A DNA stretch of 64,000 nt from Microbacterium esteraromaticum (GTDB taxonomy: Bacteria; Actinomycetota; Actinomycetes; Actinomycetales; Microbacteriaceae): contig NZ_JAEMWU010000003.1 in assembly GCF_017303215.1 (NCBI RefSeq), forward strand, positions 124,001-188,000. Direction: 5' to 3'. Of the stretch, positions 63,800 to 64,000 are shown piece after piece. Under the pieces are notes generated by a model, which was given only the letters and a program-made list of their open reading frames with translations, did not search any database and was not told the DNA's origin. How positions within the stretch are numbered: position 1 is the stretch's first letter; every line of letters starts with the position of its first letter. The translations under genes were made by a program, and so were the position numbers.

Positions 63800-64000
63800 T
63801 TACTCCGTTGCGCGAAGAGCCCCGTCAACTGGTTCTGACCAGTCTTTTGCGGCAGGCTCCCCGAGCACGTCACGCACCCAAACGTCTGCGACCGCCTCCC
63901 AGACCTTCGACGGACGCATCGTCCCACCGAGCCGCGTTGCGATTTCGCCACACCATGCATGATGGTTCGGGATCAGTAGCGCGGCGTCCTTCGCGTCGAG
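63800..64000 (-). CDS. C-terminal part of an unidentified protein (partial)
   Basis: The minus-strand frame ends at a TAA (63800-63802) and stays open for 66 codons to the window edge, where the gene continues. The visible residues include LIPNHHAWCGEIATRLG and VWEAVADVWVRDVLGEP, with a regular helical, Trp-rich character and no known motif. Third positions are G/C rich, supporting a real gene. It lies upstream of the giant NTPase in the same direction and could be part of the same system. Confidence 0.55.
   Translation of the reverse strand, partial: LDAKDAALLIPNHHAWCGEIATRLGGTMRPSKVWEAVADVWVRDVLGEPAAKDWSEPVDGALRATE

Larger units (their letters stand above)
54715..64000. mobile_element. Integrated genomic island (left end; right end outside window)
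   Basis: Begins where the secretion ATPase gene is cut and runs past the window edge. The content is unlike the housekeeping backbone: a recombination-directionality-like gene, HIRAN protein, small membrane proteins, a giant P-loop NTPase, scrambled strand order, weak ribosome-binding sites and visibly more A/T third positions. No integrase, transposase or plasmid gene is visible in this part. A serine integrase at the other end is predicted from the directionality factor. Confidence 0.65.

Overview
The window is high-GC actinobacterial DNA, most likely from Microbacterium or another Microbacteriaceae genus. Signs are the strong G/C third-position bias, actinobacterium-restricted families (acyl-CoA carboxylase epsilon subunit, DUF3039, LpdA-type flavoprotein), a POL-PE-LIG LigD beside Ku, and a backbone order (sdhCD, cdd-deoA-add, phosphomannomutase, purine nucleoside phosphorylase, lpdA, accA, maf, accE-accD) that from memory parallels Mycobacterium tuberculosis Rv3280-Rv3317. 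The genus is inferred, not proven.

Layout: 1-2055 holds the sdhC/sdhD membrane subunits (minus) and a divergent mannose-1-phosphate guanylyltransferase. 2211-10393 is a nucleoside uptake and salvage operon: lipoprotein receptor, ABC ATPase, two permeases, cytidine deaminase, thymidine phosphorylase, adenosine deaminase. 10418-14420 (minus) is a tight four-gene cassette: flavin monooxygenase, bile-acid/sodium-symporter-type carrier, NAD-dependent epimerase-like protein, membrane-anchored alpha/beta hydrolase. 14511-20024 (minus) is a self-contained mannitol PTS operon that also carries enzyme I, HPr and a small IIB, with a divergent PRD activator (20204-22120). 22107-30209 contains a second HPr-like protein, hexose-phosphate mutase, purine nucleoside phosphorylase, LpdA, biotin-dependent carboxylase alpha chain, Maf and an RNA methyltransferase. 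30270-33155 is a response regulator / kinase / kinase-like membrane protein operon. 33476-39637 has accE-accD, a nucleoside hydrolase, an HNH protein, two uncharacterised proteins and a sugar-nucleotidyltransferase. 39880-43460 is an ABC exporter whose ATPase carries a 430-residue low-complexity Ala/Lys/Thr-rich extension. 43514-54341 is housekeeping: pncB, murQ, murI, rph, rdgB, two DedA proteins, a cation efflux protein, LigD/Ku and tRNA-Leu(UAG).

At about 54715 the backbone breaks. A TadA/CpaF-type secretion ATPase gene is cut after 83 codons and foreign-looking DNA follows to the end of the window. This island begins with a 57-residue zinc-ribbon gene and a protein resembling phage phiC31-type recombination directionality factors, so a serine-integrase element is likely. 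Its cargo includes a HIRAN-domain protein, a linked IPLVG-motif protein, a three-helix membrane protein coupled to a 53-residue acidic protein, and a 1,660-residue P-loop NTPase with a nuclease-like N-terminus and a long helical C-terminus. The architecture resembles STAND-type anti-phage proteins, and the island is the best place in the window to look for an undescribed defence system. The far end of the island and its integrase lie outside the window.
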